A stretch of 64,000 nucleotides of DNA from Termitomyces sp. T153 (GCA_018296165.2 JACKQL020000044.1:124001-188000); one strand, 5' to 3'. Positions 9,225-21,550 are shown, counted from the stretch's first letter. Numbers and translations are program-made. Notes: generated by a model from the sequence alone, not told the origin.

Positions 9225-11300
9225 TACCTGATGGTTGAGCTGGAGGGTGCAGTGGGGGCAGCAAGCAAGGAGAAGACCCCCTTACATGCACCTACTGCAC
9301 TGCAAGTAGAAGGACTGAGATCCCTCCCAGAGGCTATAGGAGGTCTTAGTGACTCTTCAATAGTGATTATGCTGCTGAGGAGTAAGGAAGAGACTCTTCA
9401 CAGGGCCCACAGCCCTGTTTGCTTGCAAGCAGGACTCTATGCTGGGTTTATGCACAGCATGTCCCTCTGCATTCATCAAGACAATTCCAGAGGATGTTAG
9501 AGACACCTCAGATACTGATGGTCAAGCAAACCCCAATGACATCCTCCATAGGAGGGTCTTGGTATTCTGGCAAGACCAGGTTGAAGTCCCAAAGACCTCA
9601 ACTCAGCAATGCTTAGCTGCACAAGTAGCTAAGCATATTGCAAATCAGTGGTCATTGGATGAGGGAATCATGCCAACCAATCCTGTAAAGTTCATGGAAC
9701 TTTATATAATTTTTCTAGCACAGGTGGTAGCAGACTACCTCCAGCAAAAGAAGGTACATGGATTGCAGGCATTGTCCACACTGCCATCACTATTTGTAGG
9801 TGGGGCTCAATTACCCCCACTATCTCTTGTCAACAAAGCATTGACTCTATCACAAGTTCCACAGCAGCCTGAAGAGACACCTTGTGATTATGTGGCACAA
9901 CAGGCTGCAGTGGACCATCAGAGATGGGATACAATGGGTATGATTGGGGCTCCTGACCTAGCTTCTACAGAAGCTGGATTGGTGATTATGATTGAGCAAC
10001 CCAAAGAGCATTGACCTGGGAAGACAGAATTGCATTGCAGCAATTCTGCAATGGCAACTTTGAGGACTTTGGGCACATAGACAGCCAAAATGTGGTGTTC
10101 TCAGGGAATACTGCCTATGATGCATAGCCAGAGGACTACATTTCACCAGAATGTACAAGGCCCATAAAGAGGGAAGAGCAAGGATTTCACTCTCATCTGG
10201 TAGATGAGCATGTTGGGACTATGAGGAGCCCCAGTGTATGTCATAAGCCAACCAAGCAAAGAGGGAATGCTCTCCAAGTTGGTCTAGCAACCAAGCAACA
10301 GGCAGAGTAAATATCCAATGGGAATCACCTGGGGGTGATCCTGAGTCCACTCTGCCCTCAACACCACATCATGGACTGCCTGGGCCAGGAGGAGGTGGTG
10401 GAGGACCTAGAAGAGAACTGCCTTTTCTTGGTCAAGGACTGTCACCATCCCTAGGAGGAGGTCCACCAGATTCTAATGGACCAAGTAGTAGTCCAGTGGA
10501 TGAAAGGACAACAGGGGTTGTAGAGCTGGTGGGAGGAGGACTACAGTCTTCCCAGAGAGACAGCCACAGCAGTTTTCGATGCTGCCACAGCACCATGGAT
10601 GATTTACCACTCCTGGACTGGAGGAGGCCAACAAATATCACTGCCAGACAATGCATGATTGTTCATAGGTAGTGATAGAGCAAATGCTTGCTGTCCAACT
10701 GGCAATTCCAAATAGACTCAAGCCTAAAAAGAGTAATCTTATACAAGATCTGCCAAGTTCAGTGAACTTGAAGATTGGCTAATGAGCATCTACATATCTT
10801 ATGCAGTAGCTCAATATGGTGGAGATGAGCATGAGCATGAGAAAGTCCTGATTTTAATGGACTTCCTTGCTGCAGGTGCCCTGAAATGGTACCTGCAACA
10901 TGTAATACATCTCAACAGAGCCCAGTCTCACCAGAGATTTGAGGACATGATCCTCAGATTGTAAATTGATTTGTATAGCCCCAATGCCTTGCTCAACCAT
11001 GCTCAAAACATGACCATGTTCCCCAACAAATTCACCATTTGTGAGTGGTTTTTAGAAGAGATACCCTCTGACATGCTGGGGGCATTAATATGTGATGGCA
11101 GGCTCACTTCCAAAGTGAATCATGTCTAGGAGCTTGTCTTGGAGGTGAAGGCCTATAAGAATAGCATTAAAACTGCTGTGCACTACTTAGAGTGCAGCAT
11201 GAAGAGTTGGTCAGGACAGCAGCTGTTGTTAGCAGCAGCAGTTTCCAAAGCTTTGGACTGCCTTGGCTAAGCATACAGAAGTGGTTGGACATGTCTGCCC
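9225..11300 (+). pseudogene. Gag region of gypsy family III
   Basis: The clearest coding signal is at 10754-10964, where KFSELEDWLMSIYISY and LILMDFLAAGALKWYLQHV match the Gag capsid pattern in which a short helix is followed by a conserved W-[FY]-L motif. The frame then continues through stops to about 11270. The upstream block 9439-10014 (191 codons) is helical and open but shows no motif. Two or more frame changes separate the blocks. A Glu/Asp-rich segment follows at 11500-11640 (EEESAEANDKNAAEADG), where the nucleocapsid-to-protease linker would be. Confidence 0.6.
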
Positions 11301-11779
11301 ACACCATCTAGGTTGGTGGAAAGGCCCACAGTATGCATGGCCTCAAGACCTATGCAACTGTGAGGCAGTCTGGGCCCAGGGCCCTCCCAACCTGCAGGTG
11401 CTGTACAGGAAGCAAGAAAACATCTCACTGCAGGGGAAAATGTGGTGGTCATAGCATCTGGCCAACCAGGCAAACATATTGCTGCTCCCTCAGATGTGGG
11501 AGACACCAATGATGAGCAGGAGGAAGAATCTGCTGAGGCCAATGATAAGAATGCAGCTGAGGCTGATGGGACTCAGGAAAATAATGAAGAGTACATTGAT
11601 ATGGAAATGTATGAGAATGAGTACTATACTTGGGGGAGTGATAGTGAGGGACAGAGGTCCCTGCCACCAAGCAGGGGAAGAAGGAACCTGGTAACAAGGT
11701 TTGCATGTGTAAGGTACAAATTGTGGTGGCTAAAGATGCCATGGACTGACCAGTGCTGCCAGCATGAGACAATGAGTGT

Positions 11780-12250
11780 CTCATCACCTATGTGGAGGTT
11801 AATGGCCACCAAGCATGGATGCTGTGGGATTCTAGGAGTACAACCTTTGGAATCACACCATTGTTTGCTTACATGGCTGGGATATGTGTGGCACTACTGG
11901 CCACACTCATCACCCTGCAGCTGGGCACAATTAGAAGTTGTTCCATTGTGAATTATGGAGCCAGGGTGACCATGAAGGTCTCTGGCAAGTTCTGCAATAT
12001 CTATGTGGACATTGCAAATTTTGATCACTACAACATGATTGTAGGGACACCATTCATGAGGGCCCATAAAGTCCTCCTGGACTTTGAGAATGACCAGGTG
12101 ATCATTAATGGGATAGCAACTCCAGCTCACAAGTTGGAGTTGGAGGATGCTGATGGGTGTGTGCAACACTTCCATACTGTGGAAAGCAGCACACCAAACA
12201 GCCATGGCTTCCTGGTGGACTCAAGCAGCCCACTGTGGAAGAGGTAGTAG
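11780..12250 (+). pseudogene. Retropepsin domain of gypsy family III
   Basis: The frame from 11792 begins MEVNGHQAWMLWDSRSTT. The active-site motif of retropepsins is D-S/T-G; here the Gly is Arg (WDSRSTT), which would inactivate the enzyme. The rest follows the family pattern: LITLQLGTIRS, then IVNYGARVTMKV, then the flap and C-terminal strand YNMIVGTPFMRAHKVLLDFE. The domain lies between Gag and reverse transcriptase, in the expected place. Confidence 0.7.
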
Positions 12251-12899
12251 ATGACAATGAGGTGTGAGTGACAAAGAGCTTACCCAAAGACCATCAATTT
12301 CCACTGATTTTGGAGGAAGAGTATCAGAAGAGTACTCTTCAGGAGGGGGGGAGAGTACACTGGAAGGATCAAATTAATCCTTTGATGACAAGAGAGCAAA
12401 GGATTTGGGATAGACCAATTACAAATCCTATCCTTGAATGGGCATACAATCCACAAATGTCACAGGAGTGGAATCAGGTCATAGCTGATCTGATGTGGCA
12501 GGAAGGTGTAAGAAGGTAAACCCATGTGGGTGATGTATACATACTGGCTATGAAGGATCAGATATCTTAGCCTAGTGATTTTGAATGCTCATGGAACAAT
12601 GCAAAAGGCAGGACAAACTGTTGTCCTGCCTGACTAAACATACCAGACAAATCAGAGATTTGTTTGATGGCTTTGTGGGACAAATATGAAAAGGTAGTGC
12701 CACAGTCAAAGTTGGTCAAGGATGAATGTCATCCTTAGCCTAGAGTAGACAATGAGAAGGCATGCCCTGCCCAGCTAACAGAAGGCAATATTTCTTGCCT
12801 TTAACAGCAGTGGTACAATGAGTTCCAGGACATAGTTGATGGAACTAGGGAGAAACTTCCTCCATGGCATGAAGTGAATCATGAGATAAATCTCATAAA

Positions 12900-14230
12900 T
12901 GAGACCAAACAGTACTCATACCTTATGCTGAGGTGCCTTAAATCACTTCAGCAGCAGTTGCAAGATGAAATCAATTGCTATGTGTGTGCTAGGTAGTGGG
13001 AACCTTGTGCAGCCAACCAGGCTGCACAATTACTGTGTATTCCCAAGACAGATGGATCTTTGCAAACTGTGTTAGATGCATGCCTATGCAATGACAATAC
13101 TGTTAAGGATGTAATGCCCTTACCAGATCAAGAGGTCATTGGGGAAGATGCAGCTCATGCACCAGTGAGGTCAAAAATTGACCTCATGGATGCATATGAG
13201 CAAGTGAGGATGCATATGAGCAAGTGAGGATGCATATGAGCAAGTGAGGATACATATGTCAGATGTACCACAAAGACTGCATTCATGACCATCACTGGTA
13301 CATATTGCAGTAATATCATGCAGATTGGTGACTGTAATGTGCCAGTGACATTTCAATGTCTAATGACATCCATATTTAGGAACATCATTGGGAAATGGAT
13401 GCATGTGTATTTAGACAACATTTTTGTCTTCTCAGACTCCATTGAGGAGCATGAGCAGCATCTCAGCCTAGTCTTTGAAAGACTATGCAAGAAGAAGCTG
13501 TACCTCAAATGAAAGAAGTGTGAGCTATATGCTGAGCACATAAAGTGCCTTGGCCATGTCATTGACTTGCAGGGTATACACCCTGATATGGATAAGTTGA
13601 ACAGGATCCAGGAGTAGTGCACTCCTAGAACCTATAATGATATCCAATGCTTTGTGGAGTTGGTGAACTACATCAGGAATTTTCTGCCTGATATTTCTGC
13701 CTACACTGAGCCATTAATGGCCATGATGCAGAACAGATTGCCATTTCACTGGCAACCTATTCATCTATGGTGCTTTGACATGATCAAACAGATCTGTGCC
13801 AAAACCCCCATTCTTTGTCCAATTGATCCTTGACATGAAGATCCTATTTGGCTGATCTGCAATGCCTCAAAGACAGGCATCAGAGTTATGTATGGACAAG
13901 GCCCAAGCTGGCAGAAATGTTGGCCAGATGGGTCATGTCTAAAAAGTTTCCTAATGCACAGTAAAATTATGCTGTACATGAACTAGAGATGCTGGCTATT
14001 CTAGAAGCTCTCCTCAAATGGGAGCATAAGCTTCTGGGATATAAGATCCACATCATAATGGATTATAAAGCCATTGAATTTTTCAACACTTAACAGAATC
14101 TATCACTCTGTCAATGATGGTGGATGGACTCTATGTTGAGATTAAATTTTGACATTACATATGTTAAGGAAGAGCTCAATAAGGTAGCAGACTGTCTATC
14201 CCACTACTTTGAGAGTGACTCCCATTGAGA
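12900..14230 (+). pseudogene. Reverse transcriptase and RNase H of gypsy family III
   Basis: Reverse transcriptase blocks appear in order: IPKTDGSLQTVLDA (near 13045), KIDLMDAYEQVRM (motif A, near 13175), TAFMTITGTYCSNIMQIGDC, FQCLMTSIF and MHVYLDNIFVFSDSIEEHE. The catalytic YLDD is YLDN. The thumb and connection region continues with KCLGHVIDLQGIHPD. RNase H begins near 13840 with ICNASKTGIRVMY, whose first catalytic Asp is Asn, and fades by 14230. A 20-bp tandem repeat interrupts motif A. Confidence 0.8.
13189..13258 (+). repeat. 20-bp tandem repeat inside reverse transcriptase motif A
   Basis: The unit GATGCATATGAGCAAGTGAG occurs three times in perfect tandem (13189-13208, 13209-13228, 13229-13248), followed by a half copy with one change (13249-13258). 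The unit encodes the DAYEQVRM part of motif A. Because 20 is not a multiple of three, each extra copy shifts the frame. Confidence 0.95.
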
Positions 14231-14489
14231 TGTACACCATATCTACAACTATGTACAAGCAGATGCATGTATTGACCTAGAGGAGGATGACCTGCCTCCA
14301 ATATGACTGCAGGAGATACAGGCAAAACTAGATCAGATATGTGCTCTCTACAATGGACCTAGCCACAGAAGCTGGTGGGTGCAGGATTGTCACAAATTTT
14401 GTAATGAGGAAGCACAAGGGCTTGCTGGCAGTAATGATAGTAAAGGAGAATCAGATCAGGCTCAATAGGCATTCAATAGCAGTGACATC

Positions 14490-15863
14490 AAGGAAGATAT
14501 GATGCTTGTCAAGGCCATCCTGAGGATGGCCCAGTCTCTGCAACCTCAAGATAGGTCTGACAGAAAGTTCCTCTGTTGGATCCAGTTGCTGTATAGAAAA
14601 GACAAGCTCTTTGCTGAGATTATAACTTGGGTGAAGGATTATAAGTTCTTCTCACTCAACAACAAGCAAATTTGGACTACTAATCTCCTAGGCCATGAGC
14701 TGCTGTGCATACCTTGTGAGCAGGAGATGGTAACCAAGCTGCTTAACCAAGCACATCATGTAGTAGGGCACTTTGGTGCTCAGAGAACAAGAGAATATAT
14801 CCATTGTTAGCACTGATGGCCAATAGTGGCTGCAGATGCATGTGTATTCTATGCCACATACCAGCTATGCCAGTGGGTGAAGGGGAGCAATCATCTCTCT
14901 TCAGGTAAATTCCTCTCCCTGCCCATTTCAGTTAAGCCATGGCATTCTATAGGAATGGACTTTATAGGCCTATTCTCCAAATCTAAGGGGTAAAACTACC
15001 TTTGGGTAGTTATATGTCACATGACAAGCATGGTGCACTTAATTCCAGTGCAGACTACCATGACAGCATTGCAGCTGTCCTGGATATAGATGCACAAGAT
15101 TGTGAGGCTACATGGCCTCCCAAGCTCAATTGTCAGCAATCAAGATCCTATGTTCATATCTAAATGGTGGCATGAACTGCATAACTTATTAGGAGCAAAG
15201 CTCCTAATGTCAATGTCCTTTGCCAATAGGAACATCAGTCAGATATTGTGCACTGTAGTGTGCCCAGACCAGAAAGACTGGGTAAGTCAAATAGACTTAA
15301 CTGAGTTTGCTATAAATGCAAGCATTTTAGAGATGACATTATTGGCACTGTTCAAACTGAATGGTGGCTACATGCCATCTATGATTTGCAACATCAGGTC
15401 TGATACTGTGATTCCCAAGGGAATTCAGCAGTTTGCCTGCCAAGCTCTAGAGAACTTGGCAGCAGTGCATGATGCAATAATTGAAGCACATGTCTTTCAG
15501 ACACATCTTGCTAATTCATGTCATAAGCCTGATTCAGAGCTGGAGAAAGGTGCACTGGTGTACCTTTTGACAAAAAACCTCAACCTTCTAAATGGCAGAA
15601 CTAGGAAGCTCTGTCTGAAGTGGATTGGGACATATAGAATTTTGGAGGCCTTTAGTGAGACCTCCAATTATGTGTTGGAGTTGTCTATGGCACTTCAGGA
15701 ACAAAGGATTCATCCTAAGTTCCATGTGTTGCTGCTGCAACCATACAAGGCCAGTGAGCATGTGCTGTTTTCCAACAGGGCAACACCAGAGCCATATGAC
15801 TTTGGTGCCCCAGACAACCAAGAATGGTTTGTTGATCACCATTTGAGGTTTGTTAGAGCTTGA
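14490..15863 (+). pseudogene. Integrase of gypsy family III
   Basis: The N-terminal zinc-binding module is visible near 14740-14830 (LLNQAHHVVGHFGAQRTREY). The catalytic core follows: WHSIGMDFIGLFSKSKG with the first Asp, LWVVICHMTSMVHLIPVQT, where the second Asp appears to be lost, and then VRLHGLPSSIVSNQDPMFIS. The longest open piece is 15090-15863 (257 codons), which runs through RKLCLKWIGTYRILEAF and HPKFHVLLLQPY, the GPY/F-like and linker region typical of chromoviral integrases. Stops precede 15090. Confidence 0.75.
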
Positions 15864-15990
15864 AAAACACCACTTGGAAGTCCCTTGACAGATATTTGAA
15901 GTTGTAGGGTGTATGACACCCTGTGTTGGCTAGAAGGACCAAGTCAACTTGACTTAGTCCAAAGGTTGAACAGGCCTCCATGCCAGTGGC
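15864..15990 (+). pseudogene. Chromodomain remnant of gypsy family III
   Basis: After the frame with DFGAPDNQEWFVD ends, a shifted frame reads NTTWKSLDRYLKL. That fits the end of a chromodomain (usual form DTTWE...LDRYLEL) in which the middle has been deleted. The start of this domain (EWFVD) and its end are therefore joined by a deletion and a frameshift. Confidence 0.45.
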
Positions 15991-16029
15991 CATCAAATAT
16001 TATGTCAGCCAATTTTTTGGCTGTGCACA

Positions 16030-16185
16030 TGTAAGGGCAACCTCTAGAGGCTGTGGCTCAATCACACAGCTGGCAAAGGGAAATCCAAAGTCTATTCAGT
16101 ACTGTACAGTGTCTACTGAGATAACTACTCACCTGGCAAAGGGAAATCCAAAGAGAACAAGTTTGGGGATTCCCTAGGCCAGGTG
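16030..16185 (-). repeat. LTR fragment related to family I
   Basis: Begins TGTAAGGGCAACCTC and has CACACAGCTGGCAAAGGGAAATCC and a second GGCAAAGGGAAATCC 80 bp later. The same layout (TGTAAGGG, CACACAGCTAACAGAGG, AATCCAAAG) is seen in the family I LTRs at 59919 and 61686. A reverse-complement relative lies at 62146-62408. The outer half of the LTR is not recognisable after about 16185. Confidence 0.55.
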
Positions 16186-18530
16186 TGACACTTCAGAGGC
16201 TTGAGAAGCATGAGAAACAACTGTACAGTATGACAGAGAAAAAAGACAAAAGTGATGTGTCAGCAATTGGTCAGCAGTTACATAAGCTGGTGGCAGTGTC
16301 AAAGGGGCCACACTTGTCTGAATTATTGACAGAGAACTGGTACAGCCTGAGGGCTGAAACTAGGACCAATAGATAGGGAAAAGGAAGGAGAATGAAGGAA
16401 AACTATAGTGGGGGAAATCTGACAAGAACTGGAGAAGGAGAATGGGAAACAAGTGGAACATCCTCTGACAGCACAAAGTCCAACTGCTCTTTGTCTTCTA
16501 CCCCATTGTTAGTGCAATATGCCAACTTAGAGAAGGAAGACTCCCTGCTCAATGAGCAAGAACAAGAAACAACCTGGAGAGGCAGACATAAGTTTTCTGG
16601 GATATTCAGTGAGCTCTGGACAGAGCTTAAGAGGGGGGGGGGTCAGAGAGTAGCTCACTCTCTAGGTTTGGTGGCTTTGCTGCATTAGCAGAAGGTTTAG
16701 TGCCTAAAGACATAGCACCTCCAGCAATGAGAAGAGTAGCCTCAGCTCCAAGAGGAGCAAGACTCATGAGTGGAGAACTCACATTAGTGCCAGGGGATGT
16801 GGCCCTGTCTAATTATGCAGTGGTAATGCAGCAGTCACCAGTGCAGGAACATGGTATGCCCCCACAGAGTGGAGGAATTGGAAGAGGATGTGGAGGACCT
16901 CAGGTGCTCCCACCCATGAATTTTAGATACCCTGTGGGCCCACAGCCTGCATGGTCCCAGGAGCTCCAGCAGTATGTGGTGCCACAGTTTGCTGTGGCCC
17001 CACCAGTAGTGGCTGGCCCTGGCTATACAATGGGCATGACAAATCAATAACAATCTGCCACTATGTGATCACAAGTAGGGATCTTGGTCCCTGCTTCCTC
17101 TCCATTAGAGGCAATGGAGGTGGACAACAATGGCCCAGAGTCAATCACAGCTCTGATGCAGTTGTTGGCCCCTACAAAGTGGTCATACCCACCATTGCCT
17201 ACTGTGGTGCATTCATAGAATGCCCCATCCTCATTGTCAAGTGCATCAAGCATCTAGTGGCTGCCTTGACCAATAAAGAAAAAGGAAAGGCAACTGCAAT
17301 GTTGCCTTCTACACCAGCACAGGGGAGTAGCACCTCCTTGTCAACTGTTGAGTGATGCTTCTTTGTAGAAGAGAAGGGCAAGGGCAAAGCTAAAGAAAGA
17401 GCCTGAGCCTTCTACTGCTGCAGATTCATGACACTGGAGTTCCAGGGGATGTTGGAGCTGATGTCCTCAATAACCCCATAGTGCAGTTGGCACTATCTCA
17501 AGTTCTGAACAAACTTGACATTGTGTGTAACCAAAGGGACAAGGCTTAAACAGACCTTTTCTATTCAGCTTTGGGGAAGGGGAAGTGTGTAGCTTCCCCT
17601 CCTCAACTTCCAGAGGCAAAGAAGGCTTGCACAGAGCCTTCTGTGTTTGTTGAGGGATCCTCAACTCAGAGGGCTCCACCTGTGCCCTATAATGATGATG
17701 TGCCTGCTAGTGATGACTAGAGAATGAACAAGTGCTCTGATTTCAAGGCATCTTTGCCCATTTCTGGACCATTGAGCCCAGCAGCAGCCAAAGCTAGGCT
17801 GCCAAAATCAGCAGCAGCTAAGGCTGGACCATCAAGGTCAACCACAACAAAGGCTGGTGCTGCAAAGCCAGCCATAACTCCAGTAGGAGCAGACAACCCT
17901 TCAGTTGTTGCCACCCTGATTGCTTTTCCTGTGAATGTCCTCCAGAGATCAGAGGCAAGAATGATTGAGGTCCTTGAATTGAGGACCTATATTATTCCTA
18001 GTGCCCTGTCCCAGGAGTCTGTTCCAATAACATGCCAGGATCCCCATGATGAAGAGTTCTTTGTCACCCAAGTGCAAGCTGCTCAAGCAGCCACAGGTGC
18101 CCCAGTTGCATCTGACTTAGGCAGCAATGATGATGATGATGTCCCAATGTCTAAATGACATATTTTGGACAGTGACTCAGATGATGATGCTAATGAGTGT
18201 TGTCACAAGAAGCAACACAATGCTAATACCAAATGGCTGTTAGCTATTGATGCTGAGAAGGCCAAACTGGACCTCAAACATCTAAATGATACAGTGCCCA
18301 GCCACCTTCCAGATGGCTGGGAGACCATGATGGTTTGTGGGTGCTATGAGCACCAAAAAAATTTTGGGAGTATTCTTTACTCCAACTTCTACTGGTCACC
18401 AACAACCAATGCAGTCTTTGTTGATGACAAAGTGGTCTTTGCCTGCTCACAGAGATGGCAGGAATATCCCATATATCCCTGCACTATGAGTTGTCATATT
18501 GATGGGCTCCATAAGGGATGCTCATGAGTT
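16186..18530 (+). pseudogene. Decayed + strand ORFs of unknown family
   Basis: Four protein-like stretches lie on the + strand: 16185-16376 (charged, helical), 16700-17040 (Gly/Pro-rich, MPKDIAPPAMRRVASAPRG), 17724-18158 (Ala/Lys/Pro-rich, with KSAAAKAGPSRSTTTKAG, ending in an acidic NDDDDV run) and 18165-18527 (DSDSDDDANECCHKKQHN, then a region with PDGWETMMVCGCYEHQKNFG). Frame changes and stops separate them. They could be one decayed gene of a repeat whose product has a disordered, basic then acidic middle and a folded C-terminal part. No catalytic motif was recognised, and it is not obviously Gag or Pol. Confidence 0.4.
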
Positions 18531-18979
18531 CAGAGCAGCTATAGCTTATCCTGAAGCTCATTTAGGAGAGCCAAGTTAAGGTTACCATGAGGGAGTGGAT
18601 ACATTCCACTCTCCATGTTCAGGAGTTCCATTAGATCTCCTTTTACACTGCTCCAGACCTGAGAGATCACACTATGTGGCAGGTCATGGAGTTGACCCTG
18701 GCAGAGTTGGAAACATCTTTGCCCAGAGAGGACTGCCATTGGCAACTAGTCCCCTTGCCTTCATGGTTGTCAGCCATGCTTGGCCATACAGATAACAACA
18801 TGTGGGGAGTGGGACTTACTCAAGTCCTGAGTAACCATCACTTTGACATCAATGCATGGGCACAGTACAATCTGCACCATGGCCACCCAGGTTTGTAGAA
18901 CCTGTATTCAGGTGTGGCCATTGATGCTTCATTATGCATAGACTAACATTTCAATGCTGCTTATCCCTGCATCAACCCC

Positions 18980-19400
18980 ACAAAGCTAATTTTGCACTGG
19001 CCTACAACCATAGCTCCTTTTGATTGTATGACTGGAGAGTTCATGAAGTGGTCAACTAGACTTGAGATCTTCCTCCAACAGAGCAGATTAGACCATTATG
19101 TGTTCATGCCTGAAAACAGAACAGGTCATCTAGTGACTGAGCCCAACCCCTCCTCTGAATGTGTATCTCATGGCCAACTGGCTTGCAAACAATGATCTCA
19201 TCATGGGTGTCTGTGCAGCTGTGTCTGAAGTGGAACAGGATGGTCCAGTAATGGATGGGACTGCTAAGAAATGTCAACACAATGGCAAACTCAAGAGTAA
19301 CAACTTGGATGCCTGGCTCTCATCTATGGGATCATGACACAAGTATGGGGAACCATACACATCTGCACATCTCAGGCATATTGACAAATGCACAGGACCC
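18980..19400 (+). pseudogene. Probable Ty1/copia Gag (UBN2-like) remnant
   Basis: A frame from about 18992 contains MTGEFMKWSTRLEIFLQQSR, the pattern W-x-x-x-[ML]-x-x-x-L typical of the start of copia Gag (UBN2) proteins. A second frame reads NWLANNDLIMGVCAAVSEVE, which fits the next Gag helices. It is broken by several stops. It lies next to copia reverse transcriptase on the opposite strand (19538-20504), so the two are not one element in its original arrangement. Confidence 0.4.
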
Positions 19401-19537
19401 TGCAAGGTAAAGGACAAACTATGCACCTAGCTTCAAAATGTGATAATATCATCCACAAATTTGGGCCAAAAAGATGCTTTTCCGTTGTCACTACCAATGG
19501 TACCCAGTTGAAGCTTTGCAGGATTGACAGGACAGCC

Positions 19538-20504
19538 TTACTGAAAGAGGAGCAGCTCACTCTCCAATGTACACCATAGCATTTGCTCATTGGATGCCTG
19601 CTCTATCTTGCCATATCCACTAGGCCAGACATTATATATGCAGTCCAACAGCTTACACAATACATGGACTCTTATGCCACTGTACAGTAAAACATGGTGA
19701 TAAACATATTTGAAGAAATTTTGTAACCAGGCTAGGTGTTGCCTGGCATAGCATAACCCTATATACTTGGATTCCATGGATGACAATGATACCATTGTTT
19801 GGCATTTACTTGCCTAACCAATGGCCCCTCAGGTAGAGATGAAGACATATCTGGAGGTGGATCTTGAAGTGTCAGGATCCCCAGACCAATCTGCATCAGA
19901 ATAACCATGAAACAACATATCCATGCCAATGTCATTCCCATCAAATTTGAGTCCCATTTTGCTGGTTGTATTGAGATATTGCAAGTCTCTCTTGGCCACA
20001 ATCCAGTGGTGGTGCTTTGGGTTTGAGTTGACATGACCCAGCACTCCAACTGTGTAGGCTATGTCTGGTTGCATGCCCATCATTGCATACATTAAGGGGC
20101 CAACATCTGCTAGAGTAGGACACCTGTTTGCCTTTGATTTTGGTTTCAAAAACTGTGATGTTGTCTTTAGGATCATTGATGGTGAGTCTTGAACTTGAAG
20201 CCATTGGAGTCCAGGTGGGCTTTGAACCCTCCATGCTGCAGCATTAAACCATGGATTTTATGTACCACTCCTGCAAGATGTGGATTGAGCAGTTTGGGTA
20301 ATTGTGTCTGATTTTGATGCCCAGTATGTATGTCACCACTCCTAAGTCTTGCATTTTGAAGGCTTTGGACAGCTTCTTCTTAATGGAGTCCATGAAGGTG
20401 CATGAGTCTGCTGCAAGGATGAAGTCATCAATGTAGATCATAAGGAAGCATATCTTTTTCCCTTTTCTATAAATGTAAAGGCAAGTCTCTGCATTCAGGT
20501 GTAT
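19538..20504 (-). pseudogene. Ty1/copia reverse transcriptase end and RNase H
   Basis: On the minus strand the reverse transcriptase YVDD-type motif is seen as IYIDDFILAADSCTFMDSI (near 20430), followed by MQDLGVVTYILGIKI, the conserved DLGxxxYxLGI signature. RNase H follows with GPLMYAMMGMQPDIAYTVG, then FHGYSDADWSGDPDTSRSTS (the SDADWAGD motif of copia) and MESKYIGLCYARQ. Stops and frame changes are present. The upstream part of pol is missing because the family II LTR begins exactly at 20505. Confidence 0.8.
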
Positions 20505-21550
20505 TGTCAGGTTCTGCTGACCATGGAGGCTCAGCTTGACTAGGTGAGTCCTTACTAGGCAGATGCAATGTCCTGTGCTTATAGCCTAGCACTCCAGGGA
20601 TGGTTGGAGTGGTCTGAGCAAGTCTGGGGTGGTCTGGGGAAGTCTAAGACCAAGTATATGAAATGTTGGGCTTTGGCAGGCATTAGGTACAAGTCTGTAG
20701 GCAAGTGTATAGGCTGTGGTGTAAGCAGAGGCTTTGCAAGTGATGGGAGCAGAGCCAGAGTTTGATGGGGGATCAATCAAGAGTGATGGGTTCTGGGGGT
20801 GATGGTAGGGTGAGGTCTGGACTTATTGTAAGAATGTTGGAAGGGTCATAGTGTGTGTGCAGAGTTTGTAATGATGTCAGAGTTGAAAGGAACTTTGAAA
20901 AGATAAAGGAAGTAGAGATGGACAAGACAAGACAAAGTCAAGACAAGACAGAACTGAGAAGAGAGATAAATTTGAGGCTAAAAATCAAAACAGAGGCCAG
21001 ACCAGGAAATGTAACAGAAAGAAACACAAGACATAGATAACAAAGTAAAGTAATATCAAGACTAAAGTAACAGATGCTACTCTACATCTTCTATACTAAC
21101 TACTGGACTTTCTCTGGGGACTGAGGGCATGATAGCAGGGCTTGTTGGAGCTGCACAGGGTTGATGGGTGTTAGCTCTAATCAGAGGGCAGCCCACAGTG
21201 ACATTCTGATGGGATCTGATGGGAATGTGGTCTGTCCCACAGTTGTTGGGGAGCTATGGAGTGGTTGTGTAGGTTGCAGGGGTGGTTAAGTGATGTATGC
21301 CTGATCTAAGAGAAGTGTCAGAAAGGCTTGGGAGCCTCATGGAGGAGAGGGGAAACTGAGGGAGCCCACAAAAAATACACTGGGGTTTGCCAGGAGGCTG
21401 TTGGGGTTTGCCAAGGAAGCATCAGAGTTAGCTGGGATGGGCACCCTAGGTGAATGAAGGCTGGAGTGAGTCAGAGGGTTGTTGGGGAAAGCTCTGAAGA
21501 GGTGGGGTGACCTGGGGGGAGGTCTGGAGGTCTGGGAGTGGGTCATGACA
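20505..21550 (-). repeat. 3' LTR of gypsy family II (complete)
   Basis: A 1046-bp LTR with edges TGTCAGGTTCTGCTGACC and GGTCATGACA on the + strand (on the element strand TGTCATGACC ... CCTGACA). The outer edge lies in copia reverse transcriptase. The inner edge is adjacent to a polypurine tract. It matches the partial LTR at 2297-3230. A GACAAGACAAGACAAAG-like block lies near 20920-20950. Confidence 0.8.

Larger units (their letters stand above)
8867..16020 (+). mobile_element. Ty3/gypsy retrotransposon family III, decayed
   Basis: A + strand element with the canonical order Gag (about 9225-11300), protease (11780-12250), reverse transcriptase (12900-13620), RNase H (13740-14230), integrase (14490-15863) and a chromodomain remnant (15864-15990). 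All frames carry stops, mostly TGA and TAG at Arg and Gln positions, and CpG is almost absent. No LTR pair that clearly belongs to it is visible: the repeat at 8649-8866 and the LTR piece at 16030 differ from each other. It resembles chromoviruses common in Agaricomycete genomes. Confidence 0.75.

Noticed and set aside
13189..13258. Tandem units as a CRISPR array
   Set aside because: Direct tandem units without spacers, in a eukaryotic retrotransposon.
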